Below the pieces are notes generated by a model. That model saw only the letters and a list, made by a program, of their open reading frames with translations, did not search any database and had not been told where the DNA came from. A program made the position numbers and the translations under genes. Positions 47,266 to 58,479 of a stretch of DNA of 64,000 nucleotides are shown in pieces. Origin of the DNA: Blastocladiella emersonii ATCC 22665 (lineage: Eukaryota > Blastocladiomycota > Blastocladiomycetes > Blastocladiales > Blastocladiaceae); assembly GCA_025594325.1 (NCBI GenBank), contig JANHCV010000001.1, forward strand, positions 2,480,001-2,544,000, written 5' to 3'. Numbering within the stretch: position 1 is the first letter of the stretch; every line of letters starts with the position of its first letter.

Positions 47266-48757
47266 ATGAAGCCCATGAACCAGACGCGGGAAACAGACTC
47301 GATGCATCGAGCTGCAGATGGCAGCGGCAAGACCTGGGCCCGGCTCCACGCCGGCGCCGCCTGGGTCGCGGCCGTGGCCGAGCAGCACACCTGGGCCTGC
47401 ATCGCCCTCCTTGTGCTCGCCGAGGCCGCTTTCAACGTCCTGCTCATCTCGAGGGTTCCCTGTGCGTGCTCTACCTACTTCGACTGTCCGCGGCACCCGC
47501 TGATGGGCGCCCCAGTGAGTAGACACGGAGATCGACTGGTCGACGTACATGCAGCAGGTTGCCCTCGTCGCTGCCGGGGAGACCGACTACTCCAAGATTG
47601 AAGGCGACACTGGCCCGCTCGTGTACGTGGCTCCGTTTCGGCTACTCTGGCGCACACTCGGAACTGACGCCCGCCGACCAGCTACCCCGCAGGCCACGTC
47701 TGGATCTACCGCCTGCTCAGCGCTCTGACGCAAGGCGGCCGCGACATTCGGCTCGGCCAGTACATTTTCGCCGGCGTGTACTGCCTGAACCTGGCCGCGA
47801 CGCTCGCGCTGTACCGCGCGTGCCGCGTACCCGTGCTCGTGTACCCGCTGCTGTCGCTGTCCAAGCGGATCCACTCGATCCACGTCCTGCGCCTGTTCAA
47901 CGACCCGTTCGCGACACTCCTGACCACGCTCGCCGTCCTGGCCCTCGTCCACCGGCGCCGCGTCGCCGCAACCGCGCTCCTCAGCCTCGGCGTGTCGGTC
48001 AAGATGAACGTGCTGCTCGTCGCGCCCGCGCTGCTCTACACGCTCGTCATGGAGTGCAATCTGCTCGCCTTCCTCACCCACCTCGTGCTGGCCGGCTCGG
48101 TCCAGGCCCTCGTCGCGTTCCCCTTCCTCCTCGCCCACCCGGCCGCCTACCTCGCCCGCGCCTTTGACCTCTCGCGCGTGTTCGAGTTCAAGTGGACTGT
48201 CAACTGGCGCTTCCTTCCCGAGTCCCTCTTCGTCTCGCGGGCCTGGGGCCTCGTCCTGCTCGGCACTTGGCTCGCTTGCGTCATTGTGATCCTCGTCATG
48301 TGGAACGCCCGCTTCCACGGCGGCCTTTCGCGTTTGCTGCACCGCTGGTTCCTGCGCCTCCTGGCCGCGTCGGGGGCGCGGTCACGGCCGATCGACATCG
48401 CCACGTTGTGCTACACCATCAACCTCGTCGGTATCATCACGGCCCGCAGCCTGCACTACCAGTTCTACGTCTGGTACTGGTTCTCGCTGCCGCTGCTCCT
48501 CACGCGCATGCCCGAGTCCGTGCCATGGCTCGCTCGGTACTCTCGCTCCACGAATCACGAGCGATTGGGTTCAGTTCTCTAACTCGTTCGTTCGTCGGTG
48601 TAGCCTGGCGGTCCTCGCCACCATCGAGGTGTGCTGGAACGTGTTCCCGTCGACCAACGCCTCGTCCGCCGCGCTCCTCGCTGCCAACTGCTTCCTCCTC
48701 TGCAGCGTGCTGGCCGGCGTTCTCGCTCCCGCGCCGAGCAAGGTCAAGTCCGAATGA
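47266..48757 (+). CDS. ALG3: ALG3 Dol-P-Man:Man5GlcNAc2-PP-Dol alpha-1,3-mannosyltransferase
   Basis: Four exons: 47266-47461, 47523-47622, 47682-48536, 48604-48757 (434 residues; human ALG3 has 438). Introns of 61, 59 and 67 nt keep phase. This ER multi-spanning enzyme adds the first lumenal mannose (the sixth overall) from dolichol-phosphate-mannose in N-glycan precursor assembly. The diagnostic first-loop motif spans two exon junctions: [16 protein letters not shown], then [16 protein letters not shown]. Later family blocks are [44 protein letters not shown] and [17 protein letters not shown]. About ten hydrophobic helices follow the first one ([15 protein letters not shown]). The C-terminus has no KKXX signal. 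The assignment is firm. Confidence 0.95.
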
Positions 48758-48815
48758 GCGATTGCAAGTGTATCATTACCGGTCGCGCCGTGCACGCAAT
48801 ACAATCAGTAGTAGT

Positions 48816-50075
48816 CTAACCAAACGACTGCGACCCAACACTCGTCGCCCCGCTCCCCTGCCCGCGGCGCACGCCGCGGCGGTCGTGGTGGTGGCCGTGG
48901 TACCCGCCCATGGTGTACCGGTTCAGCAGTGCCGTGACGTTGGCCACCTCGTCGTCTTCTTCTTCCGCGCGCCAGCTGGCCGCCGTAGACGGACCCGGGT
49001 CGCTGCGCACCGAGAGCCGGCTCACGGACGCGCTGGTACTCGCCGTGGACCGCGGCGGCGGACGGGCCGAATCGCGCCGCCGACGCCGTTCGCGTGATGT
49101 CGGCGGTGGTGGCGATGGCGAGCGGGATGTGGCGATGGACGGCCGGTTGCGCAGGTACGTCTCGATGGCGCTCGTGGACGGGCGCCGCGGAGCTGCAGGT
49201 GCGGGCGAATCGTGTCTGTCGAGTCGTGACGCGTCCGCAGTGGGTCCGGTCAGCGTCGATGGTTCGGCCGAGAGCGCGAGCGAGCCGTGCAGCGTCGACA
49301 TGTCAAAGTCGAGCGGGTGCGGAGCCTGCACCGGGGCCCGCAGAGATGGTGGGCGGTTGAGCTGGATGTACGAGACGTCGTGGTGCGACAAGGCGGTCGG
49401 GAACGCGGCGGACGGCAGCGGATCGACTGCTGCGACGGCGCGAGGAGCGAGCAGGCCAGCGACTCGGTCGATCTCAGCCTACATGACCGTTGTGAGACAC
49501 GCGGGGTAGGGACGCGGTGTAGCCGGAGTACCTGGAGCGTAGGCGAGACCGTACGTCCAGCGACAGTTGGTACAGCAACGGGAACGAGAGGCCGTTGCGG
49601 TCGCGGTGGACTCGCCGCCCTGTTCTCGACCTCGGCGACGGGCGGTGGAGCCGCGCCTCGAGTCGCGGCGGCGGCGGCTTCCCTCATCATCTCGACGCGC
49701 TCGCGCTCGAGCAGGCGGATGTGTTCCTGGGACGTCTTGAGCCGGATAAGCGCCTTCTTGAGTTTCCGCTTCATCGCGACGGCTACGAGCGTGACGAGTG
49801 AGCCCGACGTCCGCGAAGCACCAGTAAAGCCTGAATGCACCCTGTTCATCGTTCACGGCAGCCCGCTGAACCGACTCAGCTTCCTTCGCCGCCCTCACAG
49901 CAGCTAGCTCGGCCTCGAGCTCCTTGCGCCTCGCCTCGGCCGACGCGAGCTCGCGGACGAGCCGGAGCAGGCCGGCCGGGTCGCCGACCGTTGGCAGCAC
50001 GGGTAGCGGGCCAGGACCAGCGTCTCCCGCCCTCCGCGATGCAGCATGATGCATGGGTGCCCTCCGAGTCTTCAT
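48816..50075 (-). CDS. Small coiled-coil protein, unknown function
   Basis: Three exons: 50075-49841, 49782-49532, 49478-48816 (382 residues). Introns of 58 and 53 nt (donors GTGCAT and GTACTC) keep phase. A heptad-rich coiled coil runs from about 25 to 115 (LVRELASAEARRKELEAELA, then LKKALIRLKTSQEHIRLLER). After it comes a Pro/Ser/Arg-rich tail, then a short acidic segment EEEDDEVANVTALLNRYTMG and a His/Gly/Arg-rich end. No family is recognised. The upstream frame stays open to a further ATG at 50240, but that lies at the divergent NUDT12 start, so I chose 50075. It converges on ALG3 with 58 bp between the stops. Confidence 0.65.
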
Positions 50076-50121
50076 TGCAAGCGTGCGATGTGCGGGCAGC
50101 GCGAGTGGCGCGCGTCGCGCG

Positions 50122-50130
50122 ACGCGTCTC
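50122..50130 (+). promoter_or_regulatory. ACGCGTCTC motif (MCB-like)
   Basis: In the 163-bp divergent promoter between the coiled-coil gene and the NADH pyrophosphatase gene. Function inferred from recurrence only. Confidence 0.3.
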
Positions 50131-50238
50131 ACGTCCCACGTGGCGGCGCGGCGATCGGCTGTTCCGGCCCGCTGACATCGTGCCGCCGGCTTTGGCGGAG
50201 CGCTCTCTCTCCCCACGCAACCTTGAAAGACGAATCGC

Positions 50239-51882
50239 ATGCACCGCGCTCTGGCCGTCCTCTTGCGGCTCCCTGCTCGACGCGCGCTCGCTGCTGCTGC
50301 TGCTGCCCGACCTCACCTCCCACCTCTCCGCCCGCACCGCCTGACGATGTCGACCTCTGCTACCACCCAGAACCCGCTCGGCCCAGACCCGCCGTCGCCG
50401 CCGTCGCCCGACGCATTCGAGAACGCGGCGTCGGGCCACGCGCTCGCCGTCGCCGACCAGGTGAACCGCGACCGGTCGCTGCTGTCGCGGACCAACGCGC
50501 AGGGCTGGGCGCTGCTGCACCTCGCCGCGCGGTACGGCCACGCGCGCGTCGTGCGCGCGCTGCTCGATGCGGGCGCCGACCCCGCCGTGCGGTCGGCCGA
50601 GGGCAAGACGGCCGCCGAGATCGCCGCGTTCTGGGGCCACGCGGACGTCGCGGCGCTGCTCTCGGCCAAGGCCGAGGTCCTTCTGCCAGGTGGCGCGCGC
50701 CGCGCTGTCAAGAACGGGCCCGATGTCACGCTGCCCATCACGTTCGCCGGGACGGGGACGATCGACCGCGTGGCGCCGCTGCGCGGGAAGCCCGACGCTG
50801 TCGACGCCATGTACCGCGACCCGCGCGCCCTGATCGTCGCGTTCGCTGGGCCGCAGGTCCTGTGGCACGCTCGCGGGAGTGGCACCGGCGACCGTGCCTC
50901 CTCGCTCAACCAGCAGCCGCTGCGCTACGTGACGCGCGACGACCTGACCTCGTGGGTCGCTGGCGGTGCGTTCGCCGGGTACCCGCCGACGGCCGCGAGC
51001 GCCGACGCGAACGCGAAACTGCCGCCGCCGCTCATGGTCCTCCTCGGCGTCGACACGGCCGACTCGGCGCGCCCGTACTTTGCCGTCGACCTGCTCAGCT
51101 CCGGCGCCTTCGAGTCGCCCGACGCCGTCCTCATCAGCTTCCCCGACGCGCGGCTCACGGACATGCGCATGGCCGCCGCGAAGCTGTACGCGGCCGGCGC
51201 GCACTTTGACGCGGGCCTGCTCGCGCAAGCGCGCAGCGTGCTCGACTGGCACGCGCGGCACGGGTTCTGCGCGGGCTGCGGGGCGCGCACCACGGCCGAC
51301 GAGGCCGGGTACCGCCGCGTGTGCCCGAACCAGCCCGCCAAGGGCAGCGCTGGCCCGCACAAGTGTCTCAGCGGGGTGCAGAACTTTGCGTACCCGCGCA
51401 CCGACCCCGTCGCCATGGCGTGCGTGATCCACCCGGCGGGCGACCGTATCCTGCTCGGCCGCAACCCAGCGTGGCCGCGCGGCATGTACAGCTGCACCGC
51501 GGGGTTCGTGGAGCCCGGCGAGTCGCTCGAGGCCGCGGCGCGCCGCGAGGTGTACGAGGAGACGGGCGTCGAGGTGCGCGAGGTCGAGTACGTCATGTCG
51601 CAGCCGTGGCCCATGCCCAACTCGCTCATGCTCGGGTGCATGGCCCAGGCGCAGAGCGAGCGCGTGGTGCTGCATGATGACGAGCTTGAGGAGGCGCGCT
51701 GGTTCACGGCTGACGAGGTGCGCGGGATGGTCGCGGCGTCGGACGCGCGGTTCATGGGAGCGGGAACTGCGGGCGCGGGTGCTGGTGCGACGTTTGTGCC
51801 GCCGGCCAGCAGCATCGCGGGCATCTTGATCCGCGAGTGGGTCGGGCGGTGGGCGCCGACGATGCCCGCTGCGCGGATGTGA
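50239..51882 (+). CDS. NUDT12-type NADH/NAD pyrophosphatase with ankyrin repeats
   Basis: Single exon, 547 residues. The enzyme cleaves NADH to NMNH and AMP, and NUDT12 also removes NAD caps from RNA. From the second Met, the order is ankyrin repeats (about 85-145, GWALLHLAARYGHARVVRAL), an N-terminal NUDIX-like domain, a zinc site with Cys344, Cys347, Cys362 and Cys376, then the Nudix box at 422-444 (G, E, REVYEETG all present) and the NADH-class motif SQPWPMPNSLM. The domain order equals human NUDT12. Two targeting signals are visible. The first 35 residues are Arg/Ala/Leu-rich without acidic residues, like a mitochondrial presequence, and end at an internal Met36 (MSTSATTQ). The last three residues are ARM, which fits the peroxisomal PTS1 consensus. 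Two start codons could therefore give two locations. Confidence 0.9.
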   Translation: MHRALAVLLRLPARRALAAAAAARPHLPPLRPHRLTMSTSATTQNPLGPDPPSPPSPDAFENAASGHALAVADQVNRDRSLLSRTNAQGWALLHLAARYGHARVVRALLDAGADPAVRSAEGKTAAEIAAFWGHADVAALLSAKAEVLLPGGARRAVKNGPDVTLPITFAGTGTIDRVAPLRGKPDAVDAMYRDPRALIVAFAGPQVLWHARGSGTGDRASSLNQQPLRYVTRDDLTSWVAGGAFAGYPPTAASADANAKLPPPLMVLLGVDTADSARPYFAVDLLSSGAFESPDAVLISFPDARLTDMRMAAAKLYAAGAHFDAGLLAQARSVLDWHARHGFCAGCGARTTADEAGYRRVCPNQPAKGSAGPHKCLSGVQNFAYPRTDPVAMACVIHPAGDRILLGRNPAWPRGMYSCTAGFVEPGESLEAAARREVYEETGVEVREVEYVMSQPWPMPNSLMLGCMAQAQSERVVLHDDELEEARWFTADEVRGMVAASDARFMGAGTAGAGAGATFVPPASSIAGILIREWVGRWAPTMPAARM

Positions 51883-52349
51883 TCCTCACTCGGCCACTCA
51901 TAGTATACATGGTCTCGTTTCTTCCTCGTTCGTGTTTGATGCCCGAGTTCCAACGTGGGAGCAGCATGGTGTGTGGAAGAGAAGAGCTCGGTGACGCGCG
52001 CAAACAAGGGAGTCGTCGGCTCGGGTCCGCCGTGCCGCGTGGCCGTTTCAGCGTCACGCGCGGATGAAGGACGCGTCGAATCCTTGATCGGATCAGCGCA
52101 CCACCACCACCTACATATTCACTCGCAGTGGGCGGCCAGGAAACCAATCCTGAAAGACTGTCAAACTTCCGAAGATGACAGCTCGGCTCGAAGGAGTGAT
52201 AGAAGGGAGACTCGGCGTCGCGAGCGAGCGACACGTCGGCGCTCACAACACACGAAGATAATTACGATGAGAAAGCGAGCTTGCATCTATATTTTTTTTC
52301 GTGCTCGAACGAACACACAAAACAAGACTCCCTCCACGTCACAACGATC
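51883..52349. other. Convergent intergenic region
   Basis: 467 bp between the stops of the NUDT12-like and OPT genes. AT content is higher than in coding DNA, as expected for two 3' UTRs. No gene is seen. Confidence 0.5.
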
Positions 52350-54844
52350 TTACTCGATGTGGCACCAGTCACCGTAGCCGCAGTACTTTTGCTCGTCCGT
52401 GTCGACGCAGTTGAGGAACCAGGCGGGGAAGGCGATGCCCTGGTCCTCGATGACGAGCGTGATGAAGAGCGAGGTGAGGGCCGAGCCGACGTCGAACGCC
52501 GTGGCGAGGACGTAGTTGTACTTTTTCCACCACGCCGAGCGGTAGCGGTACACGTAGAACTGGAAAAAGGCCGAGACGAGGAAACCCGTAAAGTGGTAGG
52601 CCTGGTTGCCCGAGGGACCCTGGGGCTGGAGCAGAATGGGCGCGTAGATGAGCTGCCACGGGATCGGGCCGCCGACGAACAGGTAGCACAGGCGCAGCAC
52701 GATCGGGAGGGAGATGCCGAGGGCGACGCCGACGTAGATGACGGGCGCGTACGACGACTCGAAGAAGAAGCGCTTGGGCCCGACGGCGCCCCAGATGAGC
52801 GAGGCCGAGTAGTACGTGTTGAGCGTCTGCGACGTCCACTGGTTGCTGGTCGCGGCCTTGGACCCGAACAGCGTGACCCACTCGCGGTGCGCGGGGTTCT
52901 GCATCCAGAACTTGTACGTGATGTAGCAGAAGAAGACGGCCATGATCTGCGACAGCAGCTGCGACAGGAACACGTGGCGAGGCGGGACCTAAATATGAAC
53001 GAGATCGCGGTCAGTGTGCCTGGCTTCGTCGCACAAGCTGCGCAAGCTGCGCGAGCAAGCTGCCACATACCTTCATGTAGTGACCCAGCTTCAGGTCGGA
53101 GAGAAGGGTCAGGCACTGGAGCGACACCGTGACGCCGAGGCACTTGAAGGCCATCATGACAATGGGCTGGCCGGGCAGGATGAGGCCGATGAGGAACTGC
53201 GAGACCACGTTCATGTAGAGCGAGATGCCCGAGGTGGCGAGCACAATGGCGATCGGGACCGTGCCGAACGCCGACAGGGCGACGGCGAAGAAGGTGGCCC
53301 ACCACGGCGTGTTGAGGCCCGAGAACTGGCCGACGATGGTCGTCAGGATGCCCGTCACGATGAAGAAGCCGTAGTACCACGTGTTGGGAACCTCGTCGTA
53401 CTTGTCGATGAGCTGGCAGTGGATGTCGTTCTTGTCGGCCTTGCCGCCCGCGCGCCACTGGCGGGCAATGTCCTTGCCGTGCCACACGATGGTGTTGGTG
53501 ACCGACGAGGTGAGCGACGCGAAATGGCCCATGTACGCGAACGCAAACAGGCTCGACATGTGGATCGGCTTGACCTTCTCGTACAGCGAGTCGACGACGC
53601 GCTTCGTGTTCTTGTCGACAATCATGGCGCCCTTGAACGACTTGCCGTCCTTCTTGAACAGGCCCGTCGTGTTGAGCGGCAGGGCCGTCGCGGGCTGGTT
53701 GAACCAGTTGCCCTGCCACGCGAGCGGGGTCACGATCCACAGGAAGATGATGGACGAGATGAGCTGGTTGACGGCGACCCAGAAGGGGACCGACATGGGG
53801 CCCGACCCAATAATCGTCCAGTCGAGCGACAGCGACGCGATGCCGGGACCCCACGTCGGCGAGCCGAGCTTCTGCATGACCGAGTCCGACGGCGAGAAGA
53901 AGCACAGCAGCGGGATGAAGCGCAGCATGGGCGCAATGAACGACGGGAAGAAGGTGTAGATGGCCATGGCCAGCGTGCCGACGCCGAACATCTTGAGCTG
54001 CGACCACGAGTGCTTGCCCTCCGACTCGGCCTTGACCTCCTCCTCGATGGCCGAGTGCAGGTCGCCCTGGTGGAACGCCATGAACATGGCGACCGACGGC
54101 AGGATCGACGGCCAGATCATGGCCTTGGGCCGGATGATGAACGAGCGGCACATGCCGGCGATACCGAAACCGAGCGTGGCCGAGCAGAACAGGAACGCGA
54201 TGCCCCAGAAGTGGCCAATGTCGAGGTCGTAGAAGATCTCCTGCACGCCGAGGTTGTCGATGCCGTAGATGGACGAGGCGCCCGTCGACGCGAAGATGTT
54301 GATGAGCACGTGCTCCTTGACCGAGAAGGGGCCCGGGTTGGTGTCGACCTCGATGCCGAACAGGTTGAACTTGACCGACGGCATCGTCTTGGCCATGAAC
54401 ACGCCCATGGGGTACGCGAGCAGGATGGCGACGTAGCTGGACACGCCGAACGCGACCGAGCGGAACAGGAAGAGCGTGTTGATGGCTATATGGTTTTGGT
54501 TTGGGGTACGTGAGTGGTGCTGTTCGTTGGTTTGTGATCGAGGCGGTGGTCGTCGTGGTCGCGCGTCGTCGTGATCGCGGTCATGATGCGGCCGCGGAAC
54601 GAGCAACGACGCGGAACGAGTCCGCGCCGAGAAAGAAACAAAAGGTGATCGTACCGCCGAGAATGAAGCAGAAAAAGGTGCCGATGATCCACACACGCAG
54701 CGTGAACGACGGCAGCGACGTGTCGTCGGTGGTGGGCACGACCTTGGAGATCATCTCCTCGAAGTCGGCGTCCATGACGAGACTCGACTCGCCGCCCTCG
54801 ACCTCGGCGGCCTTCTCGTTGACGTGCTTCTCGTCAGCCGTCAT
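52350..54844 (-). CDS. OPT-family oligopeptide transporter
   Basis: Three exons: 54844-54655, 54485-53071, 52988-52350 (747 residues, normal for the family). The first intron is long (169 nt), but it joins FILG to AINTLFLFRS in phase, restoring the conserved first-helix region. OPT proteins are proton-coupled plasma-membrane importers of tetra- and pentapeptides or related small molecules such as glutathione. Family marks: the NPGPFSVKEHVLI motif near 120, about 14-16 hydrophobic helices, NTPWWATFFAVALSAFGTVP, GLILPGQPIVMMAFKCLGV, and the C-terminal GPKRFF, GGPIPWQ and FNxY-like region. The N-terminal 45 residues are acidic and cytosolic. It stands alone, with a 2.9-kb gap upstream that may hold its regulatory region. 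The substrate cannot be read from sequence. Confidence 0.92.
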
Positions 54845-57709
54845 GGTGGTGATGGTTGTTGGTTGGTGGTGGCGTGGGTGACGGAGCGAGGATGTGCGCG
54901 GTGGGCAGGATCGGGGTCCGTCGTCTATGAGGTTGGGTGGTTCGTTGGTCGGTCGAAAGGGGGAAACAGCGCAGCTGAACACTCTCTACGAGGGAACAGA
55001 AACCAGGAGGTGGTCGGGGGGATCGACGAGTATTTGAACGGGCGGCGAGCGAGGGACGCGGGCGCGATCGTCGTCGTACGCACGAGGGCAGGCATCCCCG
55101 CCCATATTCCGGCGGGGTACCTCCATATGGGCCGCTGTGGTCCCTCACGCGGGTGTGAGCGTGTGGGCCGGCGAGCAAGCACGGTCAGGCGCCGCCGCCA
55201 GAGACTGCCAGAAGAGAGGTCACGGACGCCCGGCGCCACACACACGCGCGCGCGCGTGCGGGCTCTCTCTGCGATGTCGGATCAGAATTGCCATCAGCGG
55301 TCGCCGTCACCCTCACGCGCGCTCGCTCACTCCCATATTGCCGGGGGTACGTGGGCTGGCTGTGGCGTTGTCATGCGGCGGCGCCGCAACACCACACACC
55401 CCCGCAAACCGCCGCTGCCGCCGCCACGACGCCGCTCGCTTGCACCGCGTGATTCGAGACGCGCCGGCAGAATCCTTCCAGCACACTGCTCTTTCAGTGT
55501 CAGTGGCGGCGGCATCCCAGTTCGCCATCTCATCGTTCCATCGCGTCGGCGACAATGGCGACGATCTCACTCTCACATGGCCGCCGCTGCTCGCGCTCGG
55601 ATCCAGTTGAGGGAGCCTCGGGCTAGACACCCTCAGCGATATGGACGCGCTTCGCCCAGCGTTCGAAGGTGGAGCGGTCCAGGTTCTCGGTTGGTCGCCC
55701 GTCGCCGCTGCTCGTCGTGCGGTGAGGAAGCACCGCCGCCCTCGCCCTCGCCCTCGCGCTCGCTCGCATGACACGGCCGCGAGCTTGCATGAGAGCAAAC
55801 ACAAGCGCCTGGCGTCGCACTGTGCTCGACGCCAGACGCCAGCTGGCGTCGTCGAAGCACCGCCAGTCCAGAAGTTGGCGCACACACGGACTGCCCGCGT
55901 GAGGCACCACCAACCAACCACACGACCAACGAGCCGACAGAGCGTGTGTGGCGCTGGCGCAGCTGGCGTCGAGAAGCTGGCGTCGTGCAGCAAACGGCCG
56001 TCGTGACCACGACCAGAAGCGTTCGCTCTCCGCTCTCCGCAGTGCAAACGATGGGATCAACCGATGACCGGTGAGGTTGGAGCGCCGCCGCCGTCGCGAA
56101 GGTCCGTCGCCCTCTCTCTCCCTCGCGCTCCTTCGCGGCGCGTTGCCCTCGAGATGGAACCTCGGCAGCGGGGAACGTTTAACGGGACGAGTTGGCGACG
56201 CGGAAGCGCGACACGCGTCTGACCGAGTCGTTGCTGTTGTGGTTTCGCGCGGCGAGACGGCGATCCGCGTTGCGACGGCGGTGACGCTTCGGGATCCTTG
56301 CTCAACTTGACGACGAGGGTCCAAAGTTGCGGCGCCGAAGCGCGTCGTGCCGCCACTGGTTGCGGCCCCGCGTTCGCTGAAGTTGGGCGCGCTACGAGCT
56401 CGGCCGTGTCATGTATACGCGCAAGCGATGGAATTGGATCACTTTTCGTCATTGAGAATGAGGCTGGCTTTGGACTAGAGTGAGGAGTCGCGTCACGATC
56501 TCGCTCAACAGCCGCGGCAACGGCGGCTTTTGGCGACGCGGTAAGCAAGCTTGCTCGACTCGCAAGGCGGGTCTTGCATGCAGGCGAGAGACTTCTAGTA
56601 ATGCAGATAATGCTAAAGCGTTGACCCTATGATCAGGTTTTTCCGTGCAAGCGCTGGAACCTCGGGCGGGAGTGGTCGTCGAGCGCGACGCGTCTCGAGG
56701 GATGAACGTCGCGATCAACTTCCCAATCAAAACGCGTCGCGTCACTTTTCTAAACTCCGTGCGCGACTTCACGGGCTGAAAACTGGTTGTCGAGCAGGGA
56801 GTCAACTCTCGGGTTGTGATCGGCACAACGATCCAGCGTGCGCGGTCGCGTCGTGATCGATGCGGGATTGGCGTCCATGGTCAATGACGCTTCAGTTCGG
56901 CCCCGTGGCCAGCGAGCGCACGAGAGACATGATCCGCATCACTCGTGGTAGTGGTTGGCTGCAACAGGACTTTGTTTCGAGCGCGACGTCGCCGTGGTGT
57001 TGCACATCGGTAGTCATTGCCGACGTATCAAGCTTGCTGCTTTCTTGGGTCTCGCACATGTGTAACTCTCCAATCGATGCGGCACGAAGGGAGTGTGTTG
57101 GCCGTGCGACTATCTCCCCGACGGAGGGCAGTGCGGTTGCAAACACGTAGGTGACGAAGGCTTGCGATAGCGACGACAAGCCTCGAGGGAACCCCGCGAT
57201 CAAGGTTTCGATCAAAAGCGTCGCGACGCAGGCTGCGTTCCGTCGCTTCTCGCGGCTCCGAGAGCATCTGCGCGGGCTAAATGCACGCTTCTAAGCAGTG
57301 AACGATCGCTCAGATTTAAACCAATACAAAGAGTCTGTCGCAAGCGTTGGGACTGATTCGGGTCCACTGTCGTTGGACAGGGACGCGTTTTCAGCGTGGC
57401 CGCGCACCACCAACGTGCGAGGCTTGGAACCTCGTTGCTTGGGAGCAGTGCTCGCGGTCCAGGTCGTGCTGCCTCTACCTACCGTTTGCTCTTGAGCAGC
57501 CGTGTGTCGCGGTGGGCGCGATCAACTTTCCCATCAAGAAGAGCACGGTGCGTCGCGTCGCGTCGCTTGTCGGACTGTGCAAGTCGAGCAAAGTCAAGAC
57601 TCGCCGAGGAACAAACACGAAGACGTTACCGAGAAAGAGCTAGTGTTGATTCCAAAACGGTCACAAAACGCGCACAAGATAACGGATACAGAACAAGAAC
57701 GCAGAGCAC
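54845..57709. other. 2.9-kb gene-free gap with degenerate repeats
   Basis: No open frame here shows a recognisable domain or a plausible spliced gene on either strand. The part next to the OPT start is its promoter; the part from 57535 is the outer end of an inverted-repeat arm. In between lie three related repeat copies (56711, 57196, 57518) and ACGCGTCTC at 56688-56696. It may contain a decayed element, but I cannot show which. Confidence 0.5.
56711..57566. repeat. Three diverged copies of a GCGATCAA...GCGTCGCG repeat
   Basis: Copies at 56711-56745, 57196-57229 and 57518-57566 share GCGATCAA, a second ATCAA about ten bases later, and a GCGTCGCG-type end. The first two are also preceded by CTCGAGGGA. 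They differ by substitutions and small insertions. Too short and diverged to name. Confidence 0.45.
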
Positions 57710-58479
57710 CTAGTGCCCGCCGCCGAGCTTCTGGCTGTTGACGAGCGACGTGTACAGCCCGTTCATGGCGTACAGCTCGTCGTGCGTGCCCTGCTCGGCG
57801 ACCACGCCGTCGCGCATGCACAGGATGAGGTCGGCGTCCTGGATCGTCGAGAGACTACGTTTCGGACGCAAAAGGGGAGGGAGGGTCAGCAACTGGGTCG
57901 TCGACACGAGGCGGACGAGCTCAAAAAAAGACGTACCGGTGCGCAATCGTGATGGTCGTGCGGCCCGCCGACACGCGGTCGAGCGCCTCCTGCACAACCT
58001 TCTCGGACGCGGAGTCCAGCGCCGCAGTACTTTCGTCGAGCAGCAGGATCTTGGGCGACTTGAGAATGGCCCGAGCTACAGGGTCGGGGAGCGGAAGGGA
58101 GCGAGGGAAGGCGTCAGTTAGCGGTCGAACTCGCGAGGGCGCGGGCGCGGGCGTGAGCGCAAAGCCGTACCAATGGCGATGCGCTGCTTCTGGCCACCCG
58201 AAACCTGCGCGCCCGTGATCAGCGTGTCGTAGCCGTCGGGCAGCGACGTGATGAACTTGTGGATGTTGGACACCTCGGCCGCCGCGTGCACCTCGGCCAT
58301 GGTCGCGTCGGGCTTCGAGTACCGGATGTTGTCGGCGATCGACATGGAGAAGAGCTGCGGCTCCTGCCCGACCAGCGCCATGTGCGACCGCACGTTGGGC
58401 AGGTTCCACTGCCGCACGTCGAGCGCGTCCACCTCGACCCGACCCGAGCCCACGTCGTACCAGCGCAGCAGCAGTCCGA
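57535..58479 (-). repeat. Left arm of a near-perfect inverted repeat
   Basis: Matches 63056-64000 in reverse complement with no gaps: paired positions always sum to 121535. The only mismatch I found is 58472 against 63063, at the inner edge. The arm covers the last part of ABC exon 5, exons 6-7, their introns and at least 175 bp of downstream sequence. The outer end is not resolved, since the partner leaves the window. Confidence 0.93.

Noticed and set aside
48816-50240. Earlier start at 50240 for the small coiled-coil gene
   Set aside because: It would place the coding start opposite the NUDT12-like start codon, leaving no promoter for either gene. The ATG at 50075 leaves a divergent gap.
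55000-57700. Short open frames (60-240 codons) in the gap between the OPT and ABC genes
   Set aside because: Arg/Ser/Ala-rich, no conserved motif, no splice pattern linking them. Treated as noise.
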